A stretch of 64,000 nucleotides of DNA from Mesostigma viride. Its lineage: Eukaryota > Streptophyta > Mesostigmatophyceae > Mesostigmatales > Mesostigmataceae. The notes under the pieces were generated by a model. The model was given only the letters and a program-made list of their open reading frames with translations, was not told where the DNA came from and did not search any database. The translations under genes were made by a program, and so were the position numbers. The stretch is taken from NCBI GenBank assembly GCA_009746045.1, contig RPFO01000333.1, forward strand, positions 2,171,964 through 2,235,963, written 5' to 3'. Position 1 is the first letter of the stretch; the number at the start of each line of letters is the position of its first letter. Positions 1-8,942 of this stretch are shown here, piece by piece.

Positions 1-1043
1 GTCGGCGCACCGGTGGCGGCGCCCCAGGGGGGCGCTAGCATACTGGGGGCCAGCAAGTTTCGTTCCGGCGGTTGGCATTGGACCCTGAGTTCAATATGGG
101 GGCCGGACATTTCGACCTGGCGGTGGCGGTATTGGGCCCCCAAATAGCATGGCTGTATGTCACCACTCCTCTTCGCACGTGCACCTGCTCTGGCGCCCTA
201 GTAGGCGCCACTAGGCTGCTCTGTCCGTTCTGTTCGTCCCTTGTAACGTCGTTGCCGGCTCATGCCGCCGCGTATGCATACGGCATTCGTATTAATCTGC
301 CCACACCGTCCCGTTCGTTCCTTCCATTCGTATTTATCGACGCGTACCGTACCCTAGCGTCACGCGTCACGCGTCACCGGGTGCTCCCAACACCGGGTGT
401 GATTTCCAAAAACCCCAAAATGTACCTCGGTTCTACGGTGCACCGGTCTATCGCCCATGCTTTCAACTCGAACCCATTATTTAGGTATTTTCCCCCTGAT
501 TTTCCCCGAAAAAAAATGGGCTCCGCCAGGCGCCAGGCTCCGCCGACGAAAGTATTAACGACGTATCAACGCACGTTACTTGATTCATAATTTTATGTAC
601 TGCGTACCTAGAGGGCTATGGCATGCGAATTACTGTTTGGAACTTCCCGGTGGCGTGCGTTCGGGGAAGGCATTCCACAAACACAAGGTTAGGAAATGCG
701 ACTGTGATAAGCTGCAGCGATCGTGTGTCATCACAAGCGCGCACGTGGGGAAACCCTTGATTTCAGACATGGAAGGTTCGTCTTAATCAGACAACACTGG
801 ATGTTCCAGCAACGAGCTGTATGCGCATTTAATGCTGGCGGGCACAATCCGTATGCCTGTTTGTAAGTCCTACAAGGTCAACACGCCATGTAGCTTTTCC
901 TGGCCGTGCGCAACAGGAAATTTGAGAGAAAGGTCTTGGTTGGAAGTTCTACACCGCACGCTTGTTAGCGGCTCAGGCACGGCAGATACTGACAGCAAGA
1001 CCCTAACTTCACTTTGACCCCGTGACAAGGGGCTTTGCGTACC
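1..1043. other. Upstream region, no gene recognised
   Basis: The stretch holds an open frame of about 170 codons (72-590, +) and several shorter ones, but none shows a recognisable domain and the composition is not clearly coding. It may contain the promoter and 5' UTR of the GLE1 gene. I see no clear TATA box close to the likely start. An in-frame TGA at 1023-1025 closes the GLE1 frame upstream. Confidence 0.4.
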
Positions 1044-2990
1044 ATGGGCGCCCTCGGCAAACTCGAGATATTGCCAATGGTAAACATTTTGGGTGGGCAT
1101 CCCGTAGGAGTCACTCCAGATCTGCTGCGGCCGTTGTCCAACTGTGGAGCCGCCAACCTCGCAAGCAACCCGCTCCACGCTTCCCCCGCCTTCGCGCCTG
1201 GCTTCTGCGTCCGAGCCCCGACCGTCTACTCCTCGGACGATGACGAGCAACCGCGGCGCTTGTCATCCGGCTTCTCGATCTCGCTCGACCACCTCGCCCC
1301 CAGCGGCGACATTGAGTTCGAGGACAGCAGCCCAACCGGCGCCCGTCCCCGGCTCTTAAGCCACAACCGGGCGGGCGGCGAGAGGGTCGCTCTCAAGCTG
1401 GTGCAGTCGTGCGAGCTGCGTGCGCGGGAGCGATCCGCCTTGCTGGCGATGGCACAAAACGTGCGCGCCGTGCGGGGCGCAGAGGCCCGTGAGCGTGCGC
1501 TCATCGTGCAGGAAGCCCAGCGCGCACAGAGGGCGATCGAGAAGGCGGACGATGAGCTGGCGGCCGCGCGGCGCGAGATGCGTGATGCGCGGCGGAAGGT
1601 ACTCGACCATGAGCACCGCGCCAAGGCGGTGGCGGCCGACAGCCGCATCGCGCGGGACATTGCGGAGGAGGACGCGCGCCGGCGCCGCGAGGCCGAGGAG
1701 GAGGCCAGAAGGAGAGCCGAGGCGGCCAGGGTGGAGCGGGAAGCGCGGCTGGCAGCAGAAGAGAGGGTGAGGAAGGAAGCCGAGGAAGCGCTTGCCCGGG
1801 AGAACCAAGCCAAGCAAGCGGCAGCGGCACAGGCACAGCAGGAGGCGCAGGCACGGGCACAGGCGGCCGCCAGCCAGTCTTCAGGTCCTGATGGGAAACC
1901 AGCGGTGGGGCTGGGTGCAATCAGCGGGGCAGCAGCGTCATCGGCCCAGGGCAAGGTCGTCAAGGCCGGGCCAAGGGTACATGTGTCCCCTAGTGCGGAG
2001 GAGGAGGAGAAGCGTCTTGCGGCAGTGTTGGCACAGCTGGATGCCTCGTTGGGCGACTTCCCTTCATCCGATGCGTACAAGCCCGAGCGCCGCAAGATCG
2101 AGCGGCGGATCGTGCTGCAGATCCAGCAGATATCAGCCACGGTGTCACAGGTGCGCGCCAAAGTGAGCGACATCGTGGCCATGTTCCGCGAGGTCCCGCC
2201 CACCCAGCAGCCACAGCACAACTACGCGCTGCGCACGTTTGCGTCCAAGCTGCTGGCCCAGTGTGAGTCGCAGGTGCAGAAGCTACCCACGTTCGCGTTC
2301 CCGCTGGCCTACGTCACCACCGCCGTGTGCGCGCAGGTGCCGGGCCTGGCCGACATTATTCTGGCGCTCTTCCACCGCGCGTGCCCCTTGACGGTGCCCA
2401 AGTACACGCCGTACCTTGAGCGTGCGTACCCCTCCAAGGAGGCCTACTGCGAGCTCATCGGCATGAAGAAGAAGAAAGTAGATGGGGTCGACAGCGACGT
2501 GTTAGAGTCCACCGATGACTACGTGGGCCGCATGCAGGGATACGTGTGCCTGTACGCCGCCATACTCCAGGTGGATGCGGCCGGTGGCGCGATGGGTGGT
2601 GCCGGCCCCCGCGGTGGCTTCATGCAGCCGCAACCCCTGGCGGGCGGTGCCCCCGTGCCTGGTTTCTGCCTGGCGCACGCGTGGGCCTGGCTCGCGCGGC
2701 TGCTCAACCATCTCCCCCCCAACCGTCAGGTCGGCGCGGCGCTTCACGAGTTCCTCAAGGTGGCAGGGTACCGGGTCGGCAAGGCGTACGGCCAGCAGGC
2801 GGGCAAGCTCATGCGGGTCGTGGGCGGCGAATTCCTGCCCGCACTCAAGGGGGTCGCGGCCACCAAGGACGCAGACGCGCGCGCTGTGTGCACGCGGCTC
2901 GAGGCGTATCTGTCCGAGCGGGCCTACTTGCAGGAGCCGGAGGGGCGCACACTGCCAGAGATGGATCTGTCTTCCGAGTGCCGTGCGTAG
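1044..2990 (+). CDS. GLE1: GLE1-like mRNA export factor (nucleoporin)
   Basis: GLE1 binds inositol hexakisphosphate and activates the DEAD-box helicase Dbp5/DDX19 on the cytoplasmic face of the nuclear pore, releasing exported mRNPs (family knowledge). The 648-residue product starts at the first ATG after an in-frame stop (1023-1025), in an ACCATGG context. Residues of roughly 110-255 form a long Arg/Glu/Ala-rich coiled coil, and an Ala/Gln-rich linker follows. From about residue 300 the C-terminal GLE1 helical domain is recognisable, with the signatures YPSKEAYCELIG, RMQGYVCLYAAIL, AWAWLARLLNHLPPN and EFLKVAGYRVGKAYG. The length is close to that of human GLE1 (about 700). It is a single open exon, whereas the phosphatase gene in this window has introns. 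The neighbours are non-coding or mobile DNA, so context adds nothing. The family call is firm; the exact start is less certain. Confidence 0.92.
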   Translation: MGALGKLEILPMVNILGGHPVGVTPDLLRPLSNCGAANLASNPLHASPAFAPGFCVRAPTVYSSDDDEQPRRLSSGFSISLDHLAPSGDIEFEDSSPTGARPRLLSHNRAGGERVALKLVQSCELRARERSALLAMAQNVRAVRGAEARERALIVQEAQRAQRAIEKADDELAAARREMRDARRKVLDHEHRAKAVAADSRIARDIAEEDARRRREAEEEARRRAEAARVEREARLAAEERVRKEAEEALARENQAKQAAAAQAQQEAQARAQAAASQSSGPDGKPAVGLGAISGAAASSAQGKVVKAGPRVHVSPSAEEEEKRLAAVLAQLDASLGDFPSSDAYKPERRKIERRIVLQIQQISATVSQVRAKVSDIVAMFREVPPTQQPQHNYALRTFASKLLAQCESQVQKLPTFAFPLAYVTTAVCAQVPGLADIILALFHRACPLTVPKYTPYLERAYPSKEAYCELIGMKKKKVDGVDSDVLESTDDYVGRMQGYVCLYAAILQVDAAGGAMGGAGPRGGFMQPQPLAGGAPVPGFCLAHAWAWLARLLNHLPPNRQVGAALHEFLKVAGYRVGKAYGQQAGKLMRVVGGEFLPALKGVAATKDADARAVCTRLEAYLSERAYLQEPEGRTLPEMDLSSECRA

Positions 2991-3083
2991 ACACGGGGCT
3001 GGGCCATGGGGATCTCACGGCATGGGCCGGGCGGTGCCCAGGTAGTTCGTGGCAGGGGCACATCACCCAGAATCTTGCTCATC

Positions 3084-3089
3084 AATAAA
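3084..3089 (+). promoter_or_regulatory. Polyadenylation signal of GLE1
   Basis: AATAAA lies about 95 bases after the GLE1 stop codon, at the distance expected of a canonical polyadenylation hexamer. Confidence 0.55.
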
Positions 3090-3532
3090 TGAGTGCTGCC
3101 GGAGATGGCATCGTGGTGTGTTACTCTGCCCAACGTGCTTGGGCCGGCATTGATCGCGTGATTTATCACAAATAGGTTAACGCCGGTATTTTCCCCGGTC
3201 AGTTGATGGCGGAGTGACTGGAATCAGCTGGTCTTAAGCAGCTCAGGGAGTTGACAGAGTGAGCATCGAGGCATGTTGAAATATCAAATGAGACCAACCG
3301 AACTAGCCTTCGGGTTATAATTACAATTTTCAATTCATGGAGACTGTCAAGTGCTACAAATCATGCATGTGCTGAGGCCGTCGCGGGGACACATGTATGC
3401 AGGATGCATCGTTCGTGCTATCGTACTGCTTTAGTCACGATATCAAATGTACGTTGATCCGGCCTACATGTTAATCGTCCCGAAAACCCGGCCGTGCATG
3501 CAGGTGGCTTGGCACACTTCTCTTCTTGGCTT
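3090..3532. other. Intergenic, nothing recognised
   Basis: This is short AT-richer spacer between the GLE1 3' end and the U6 sequence. I see no TATA box at the position (about 25-30 upstream of 3533) where a plant-type U6 promoter would carry one. Confidence 0.4.
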
Positions 3533-3638
3533 GGTACTTCGGTACAAATATGATAAAATTGGAACGATACAGAGAAGATCAGCATGGCCCCTGCGTAAGG
3601 ATGACCCGCACAAATCGGGAATGAGGTCCAATTTTTTT
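3533..3638 (+). ncRNA. U6: U6 spliceosomal snRNA sequence (gene or retrocopy)
   Basis: U6 is the catalytic snRNA of the spliceosome. The sequence begins with a GTAC-TTCG-GTAC hairpin. It continues with the near-invariant core that contains ACAGAGA (5' splice-site pairing) and the AGC triad, then the GCATGGCCCCTGCG segment, and ends in a run of seven T, the pol III terminator and natural oligo-U end. The 3' half (CGCACAAATCGG) is of the plant/green-algal type. Against consensus I note small changes, such as GCGTAAGG for GCGCAAGG and CCCGC for CACGC. Homology to a LINE starts two bases after the T-run. No TATA box is seen upstream, so this may be a U6-LINE chimeric retrocopy rather than an active gene. 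Confidence 0.9.
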
Positions 3639-4213
3639 AGTAGGGAGTAGGCCCTCGATCCCCGCTGCACCAACACCACGAGCAGCTACCAAGGGGTATG
3701 CCAGTTAAACCACCCCCTACACCCGTCGTCCGATGCCCGAGCGTGTCTTGGATAGTTCAATCTCACGGACGACGCAGCGAAGTCAAAGCCGTGAACTTTA
3801 TCGCCAACTTCGCAACAAGGAACGCCTGCTGGCTTTTGCCACGTCCCGGCACTCCCACCAATGGTATCCTGCATTATTTGACACCGAGACCAGGCGAGCA
3901 AGTCGCGCCACTCGCTTGGAGGGTACGTGCCATATGTATGCGTGTTGAAAAGTACTTTGTTATCTCACGTACGCCGCACACACACCGCCAGCCTCTCATC
4001 AACCCCCTGCCGATACCGCGGGTCCCCGGCGGCGCCATTTGCTGGGTCAACGCCGGCACCACTCGCTGCGCATCGCTACCTACAATGTCCGCACCCTGCC
4101 CAGGGGGGATGCCTCCCCGCGGGCCAACGAGCTGGTCCACTACTGCCGCCTATATGGCATTGATATACATGTTCACTCGGTGTTCACAAGCACCGGTGCT
4201 CCTTCCGTTGAGG

Positions 4214-4224
4214 GCCCCGTTCAG
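4214..4224. repeat. Target-site duplication, left copy
   Basis: GCCCCGTTCAG here is repeated at 4349-4359 on the other side of the short LINE insertion. The G next to the insert could belong to the element, which would make the duplication 10 bp. Confidence 0.8.
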
Positions 4225-4348
4225 TAAGTAAGTACTTGCGTGTCATGCGCAAAGGCATGCCACGGAGTACTATGCTAATCTCATTAGAAAAATAATTACA
4301 CAAAAGTTTCAAATATCGTCTGCATCATCCCCCAACCGTTAAGCACTA
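4225..4348 (-). mobile_element. Very short LINE 3'-end insertion
   Basis: On the minus strand this contains the last bases of a LINE ORF stop region (CTAGTGCTTAACGG), about 100 bases of 3' UTR and a short (TTAC)n tail. It is flanked by an 11-bp duplication GCCCCGTTCAG. The uninterrupted site is seen in LINE copy B at 6911-6921. It is therefore a severely 5'-truncated target-primed insertion. Near-identical 3' ends occur at 4636 (-) and 27190-27355 (+). Confidence 0.85.
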
Positions 4349-4359
4349 GCCCCGTTCAG
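4349..4359. repeat. Target-site duplication, right copy
   Basis: Second copy of GCCCCGTTCAG. The LINE endonuclease frame resumes immediately after it. Confidence 0.8.
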
Positions 4360-4635
4360 CGTGTCACTCTTGCACTCCAGTGGCAACTGCTGTGCGGCCT
4401 GGCGCATGCGCCGCGTCAAGGTGGGGTGGGCTTGTTGTGCTCCCCCACCGTCGCCGCCCAACTCGTGGACCACAAACTTTTCTCTAATCGGATCCTTCAG
4501 TGCACTTTCCGCTCCGGCTCCGCCTTGAAGGACGGACCCCCATGGTGCTCTCGTACATGGTCGGCTATGCGGCCCCACACGCTGGGCACCCTGTCGAAGA
4601 CCGCGAAGCGTTTTTCAACCAGTTGCTCGACCTTA

Positions 4636-4985
4636 AGTAAGTAAGTACTAAGTAAGTACTTGCGTGTCATGCGCAAAGGCAGGCCACGGAGTACTATGCT
4701 AATCTCATTAGAAAAATAATTACACAAAAGTTTAAACAAATATCGTCTGCATCATCCCCCGCCCAACCGTTATTAAGCACTAGATGGGGATGTAATCCTC
4801 ATCCCAGCTGTCCTCTACTGTAATGGCAGACGAGGCGGTAGTGTAGCGTGGCTATCCTCAGGACCAATAACCTCCACCTGCGGACTTCTACCCTGGCTAG
4901 CAACGGGCCGCGGGGCCCGTGGGGAGAAAACAGGAGCATACCCCTCAGGAAGCTGCTTATCGCAGATGGCGCGATATTCAAAACT
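4636..4985 (-). mobile_element. LINE 3' end with acidic ORF tail
   Basis: Read on the minus strand, this encodes the C-terminal tail of a LINE ORF (SPRAPRPVA..., then SSAITVEDSSDEDY-like residues, stop at 4780-4782). A 3' UTR of about 110 bases and a tail of GTAC/TTAC repeats follow. Matching tails lie at 27006-27355 (+) and 30241-30496. The 5' side is truncated near 4975, where homology to the other copies stops. It terminates LINE copy A. Confidence 0.75.
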
Positions 4986-5103
4986 GACATGCTATGGCGG
5001 ACGTAAACGACGATAACTACCACGTTTGGTCACCGAATTAGGTCGGATTTGTCACGATCGACTCGCCATTCCACGCCACATCGACCGAGCTCGGTCTTGA
5101 AGA
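4986..5103. other. Junction between LINE fragments
   Basis: About 120 bases with no clear homology to the other LINE copies. The 5' UTR of LINE copy B may begin here. Confidence 0.3.
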
Positions 5104-6369
5104 TGGTTACCAAGAAATCAGGGCGCAAGGAAATACCGCCTGCTGCCGCCCGTGCAGGCGACGCCCCGCAGGCGCCAGCCATAGGAGAAGGCACGGGCAA
5201 CTCTCAGGCTATGGAGTCTGCCGCCAAGAAACATGGGCCTAAATCCCCCCGTGGCCACACTGGCACGGCCCGGGCCCTGTTCGTCGCAGCTCCTGCCGAC
5301 TCGGGGCACACCGCTACTGAAGTCCGCAATGCACCCTTCGACGCTGCGGCATTTGCTAACGGCACAGCTAATGTGCAAACCCTTCTGACCTTGTCTACGC
5401 TGGACCTCGTGGCTCTGCTCACCGAGATTATGCAACAAGGCCGGCCCCTACTCTGGCCTCAGCCACCGCCTGGGCTCACCGCCATTACCCCGGTTACCGA
5501 CCCCAAGGACTTGACCTCACTCAAGAAAAGTGAGTTGCGCGTCGTTGCCACGATGACGCTGCTGGGAAATTCGGAACTGCTGCCAGTATCCGGATCTGCA
5601 GCAGCAGCAGCCCTTGCCGGTACGGTGGCGCAGAAGCTTGCCACGGAGCTGATAAATTCTGATCTCGCAGGCCACTTCAATGGCTGCGGCGATCGAGGAC
5701 AACGTGGCGGACAAGGTGGCGGCCCAGGTCGCCGGCACGCTGACGGAGGCGGTTGCCGGCACCCTAGCGGCGCAGGTGGCCGGCAATTTAGCGGACAACG
5801 TGGAGGCGCAGGTGGCGAAGGTGGCCCCGTCCTACGCGACTATGGCCAGCACAGCCATCCAAGAAATAGCCACTAGCACTGCTCAGGCGGTCTCTAGGAC
5901 CTTCGCCGACCGGGACAACAAAGAGCGGCGCGGCCGCACCATAATTATTCGTAATGTGGCGGCCCTCCCCCGGGAGACGGGGCTGAGCCTCCGCCTCAAG
6001 GTGGAGAAGGAACTCATCACCAACTTCCGCCTAGAGGACAGTGTCACAATTGACACCGTCCGCCGGCGCCTACCGGGGCGCGCGGATGCGCCGGTGGCGC
6101 TCGTGCTTACGCGCCCCATCGGCAAGCACTATATTCTCCAACACCGCACCAAGCTACCACGAGGCTTGGGTTGGAGTCTCGACGACGATCTGACCCCGGC
6201 GCAGCTTCGCGCCCGCAGGGACCGGCTGGCACAAGAGGACGCGAAGAAGGCCCTCGCTGACCGCACGAAGAAGGTGCGGCTGCGGTGGAAGGACGACGCA
6301 TGGCACATGGAGGTTACCTCGCGGGAGGTTACCACGCCGAGGGGAGACGCGCGGGGGGGTAGGGAGTAG
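5104..6369 (+). pseudogene. LINE ORF1-like RNA-binding protein, one frameshift
   Basis: ORF1 proteins of LINEs coat the element RNA and act as nucleic-acid chaperones. The first frame starts MVTKKSGRKE. It runs through a basic, Ala-rich segment to about 5680, and the protein continues in another frame from there (AAAIEDNVADKVAAQ...). That second part has a heptad-like Ala/Val/Asp repeat able to form a coiled coil, then an RRM-like strand (GRTIIIRNVAALPRETG) and a Lys/Arg-rich C-terminus, a layout typical of L1-type ORF1. One indel near 5680 separates the two parts. Whether it is a true mutation or a sequence error cannot be decided here. The minus-strand LINE at 28568-30020 encodes a related ORF1. 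Confidence 0.75.
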
Positions 6370-6770
6370 GCAGGCCCTCCCCGCCCCCTCACACCGCGAG
6401 CAGCTACCGGGGGGTTAGCTAGAACCCACCCCCCACACCCGTCGTCCGATGGCCGAGCGTGTCTTGGATAGATAGTCCAATCTCACGGACGACGCAACGG
6501 AGTCAAAGCCGCGACCTTCATCGCCAACTTCGCAACAAGGAGCGCCTGCTGGCTTTCGCAACCCGGCACTCCCAACGGTATGCTGCATTCTTTGACCCCA
6601 AGACCAGGCGAGCAGGTCGCGCCGCCCGCCTGGAGGGTGCCCTATGCGCGTTGAAAAGTACTATGTTATCTCACGCCGCACACACGTCCCCGCCAGCCTC
6701 CCCCCAACCCCCTGCCGACACCGCCGGTCCCCGGCGCCCCCTGCTGGGCCAACGCCGGCACCTGGCACTC

Positions 6771-7700
6771 GCTGCGCATCGCTACCTACAATGTCCGCAC
6801 CCTGCCCGGGGGAGATGCCCCCCCGCGGGCCAACGAGCTTGTCCACTACTGCCGCCTATATGGCATTGATGTGCTTGGGGTCCAAGAGCACCGTCGACGC
6901 TCCTTTGAGGGCCCCGTTCAGCGTGTCACCCTCGCACTACAATGGCAACTGCTGTGCGGCCCGGCGCATGCACCGGGTCAGGGAGGAGTGGGCCTGCTGT
7001 GCTCCCCCACCGCTGCCGCCCAGCTCGTGGACCACAAACTTTCCTCGAATCGGATCCTTCAGTGCACTTTCCGCTCCCTTGAAGGACGGACCCCCATTAT
7101 GCTCTCGGTAATTGTCGGATATGCCCCATATGCTGGGCACCCGGCCGAGGACCGCGCAGCGTTCTTCAACCAGTTGCTCGACATAGAGAAACAGATCCCA
7201 CGTCAATACATCGTTGCCATCTTGGTGGATGCCAACGCGACCCTGCCCGTGGGCCGCGGGGGCTGCATGTATGCGCCGCGCCTAACCGATAGCAATGCCA
7301 ACACTCCCCTACTTGAGCAACTGCTCACTGAGGGGGACTTGACTGCTGCCAATACGCTGTTTGCTAAACCGCCTGATGCACTAGTGACCTTTGTGGGCCC
7401 CATGCGCAGGGCGGCTGGCTCGATGCTCCCTCGGCGGCGATGTGTGTGCTTGGACTACATACTTGTGCGCAAGTGCTGGCGCTCTTCCGTCATCGATGCC
7501 CGTACGCTGACCACCCCCAGTGTCGCATCGGATCACCGCATGCATGGTCACCGCAACCTTGCGCCTACGTCTTCAGGCCCCTGCGCGCCGCCGCCCCCGG
7601 CCCCGCCCTGACTGGACCTGCTTACGCCGGCCGGCCGTGGGCGCAGGGAGAAGTGGTCAGCGGATGAGATACGCCGCGATGCAATCAGGTCTGCCTTCGT
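6771..7700 (+). pseudogene. LINE AP-endonuclease domain (EEP family), broken
   Basis: This domain nicks genomic DNA to start target-primed reverse transcription. Family motifs appear in order: TYNVRTL (Asn), LGVQEHR (catalytic Glu), VIVGYAPYAG, LVDANATLP (Asp/Asn pair), LDYILV and SDHRM (Asp-His). The frame is open from about 6771 to 7611. It then shifts near 7550, after SDHRM, where the homologous continuation (VTATLRLRLQAPARRR) is in another frame. No reverse transcriptase follows before the copia-1 insertion at 7856. The domain identity is firm, but function is lost in this copy. Confidence 0.85.
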
Positions 7701-7850
7701 GGACGCGCAACCTTTGATGTACCTGGACGCAGATCGCGGTGTAGATCTCACGCCACCCTACGAACTGTTCATGCGATCGGTGGAGCTTGGCTCTAAGCTT
7801 CTCGCCGAGCAACCCCGCGCCCGACCAGCCCCGCTCTACCTGCGCGACGC

Positions 7851-7855
7851 CCGGG
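7851..7855. repeat. Copia-1 target-site duplication, left
   Basis: CCGGG, repeated at 14773-14777. Joining the flanks restores an uninterrupted LINE frame. Confidence 0.9.
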
Positions 7856-8456
7856 TGTTAAAATAAAATTCTTTAAGTGTATTGTATTTCCGAATAATAA
7901 AAGGACGTAACAAAATAGATTACTCGCTCAGCGCCCAGCCCCGGACATGTCGACAACGTCGGCCATTGACAGCATTTGCTGCAACGTGATTCAAAGCTTT
8001 CTCCTGCGTGTCGGCCTTTCACGCCGCCAAACAGCTTTGACTCAATGCTCCGCTGTAGGTCATCACTGCGAGTAGCTCTGTGGCTTCACCCAACGCTGAG
8101 CAACGGCGTGGGCCTGAGAACGTACCCAAGTACAAACCAACCGAAATACACCAACATAATTCCCAAACGACACTCCACAACATAACGCACCGCAACCGAG
8201 ATCCTCCCCACTGCTTGCCTGGACAAACGGTACGGAACCAAGGTTGCCCACGGAACGAACGGTAATGGCCAGAACCCAAAATAGCCCACAGCCAGAACCT
8301 ACGACCCGTTGCCTGACCGTACACATAAATTCCCACTGACCGCCGGCCCAGCAAATAAACCTCAGCGCGGCGCTGCCGGCTGACCTCCGGACTTAGCCAA
8401 TTCCGAGCATAACCAAATTCCAATACTTTATGTGACTGCGAGCCCACAATATAACA
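7856..8456 (-). repeat. Copia-1 3' LTR
   Basis: 601 bp, bounded by TGTTA and TAACA. Differences seen from the other LTR are at the AAAAGGACG/AAAAAGACG, TAGCCCAC/TAGACCAC, GAGCAT/GACCAT and CCAATAC/CCAACAC positions. Confidence 0.95.
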
Positions 8457-8473
8457 CCAGCCCCTTTTCTTTC
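8457..8473 (-). promoter_or_regulatory. Copia-1 polypurine tract
   Basis: On the minus strand the 17 bases directly upstream of the 3' LTR read GAAAGAAAAGGGGCTGG, the expected primer for plus-strand DNA synthesis. Confidence 0.75.
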
Positions 8474-8942
8474 GAGCAGTCACATCCACCACTCGGCCAC
8501 TTAACCACAACCCACAGTCGACATACATGCCAACAATCCTCACAATATCCACCACCACCCAAGGGTTACTCACAAACACTCTCGGAGACAGTACGCACAA
8601 GACGCTATGTACTAGGGGAGCTCCAACCCCTCTAACTTGGCGCCCATTCACGCCTTGCACATACTGCCAGTGTCTGAAGTAAGTCATGTAAGCAAGCGAG
8701 AATACAAGACTGATCTAAACGACCACCCTTGACCCCGGCACACCCACACGACCCATACACATTACAAACCCGTTCCAACCGCACCAGTCCTCAACCAAGG
8801 ACACTCCCCCACCAAATCAATTATGGAGCAAATTATCCAACCGTGCCGGGTCACCATCAGTATAGGGCAGGCATAAGGATCACCCCCGGCCCAAACAACG
8901 TTCTCAAATTGGCCACAGGCTAAAATTCCACAGGGTCCAAGC
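8474..8942. other. Copia-1 3' untranslated region
   Basis: About 470 bases between the pol stop and the polypurine tract. There is no coding signal of its own. Confidence 0.6.

Larger units (their letters stand above)
3641..4635 (+). mobile_element. LINE fragment, copy A (5'-truncated, interrupted)
   Basis: This stretch is a diverged copy of the LINE segment at 6360-7175. It starts at the end of ORF1 (TAGGGAGTAGG matches 6358 onward) and runs into the start of the AP-endonuclease domain (ATYNVRTL near 4075, then the Cys/Tyr region). It joins directly to the U6 sequence on the left. It is interrupted at 4225-4348 by a short minus-strand LINE 3' end, and is cut off at 4635 by a second minus-strand LINE 3' end. 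Frames are broken throughout, so it is not functional. Confidence 0.8.
5049..7855 (+). mobile_element. LINE (non-LTR retrotransposon) copy B, 5' half
   Basis: This is a more complete copy of the LINE family, with an ORF1-like protein (5104-6369) followed by an apurinic-endonuclease-type ORF (about 6770-7850). It is split at 7855 by copia-1 and resumes at 14773, where the reading frame continues across the CCGGG duplication. I find no reverse transcriptase domain on either side, so the element is defective. It also supplies the empty site for the insertion at 4225-4348. Confidence 0.85.

Noticed and set aside
72-590. 172-codon open frame upstream of GLE1
   Set aside because: No recognisable domain, unclear composition and no splice link to GLE1; kept only as unassigned sequence.
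7976-8326. Open frames shared by both copia-1 LTRs
   Set aside because: They are chance frames in LTR DNA and appear twice only because the LTR is duplicated.
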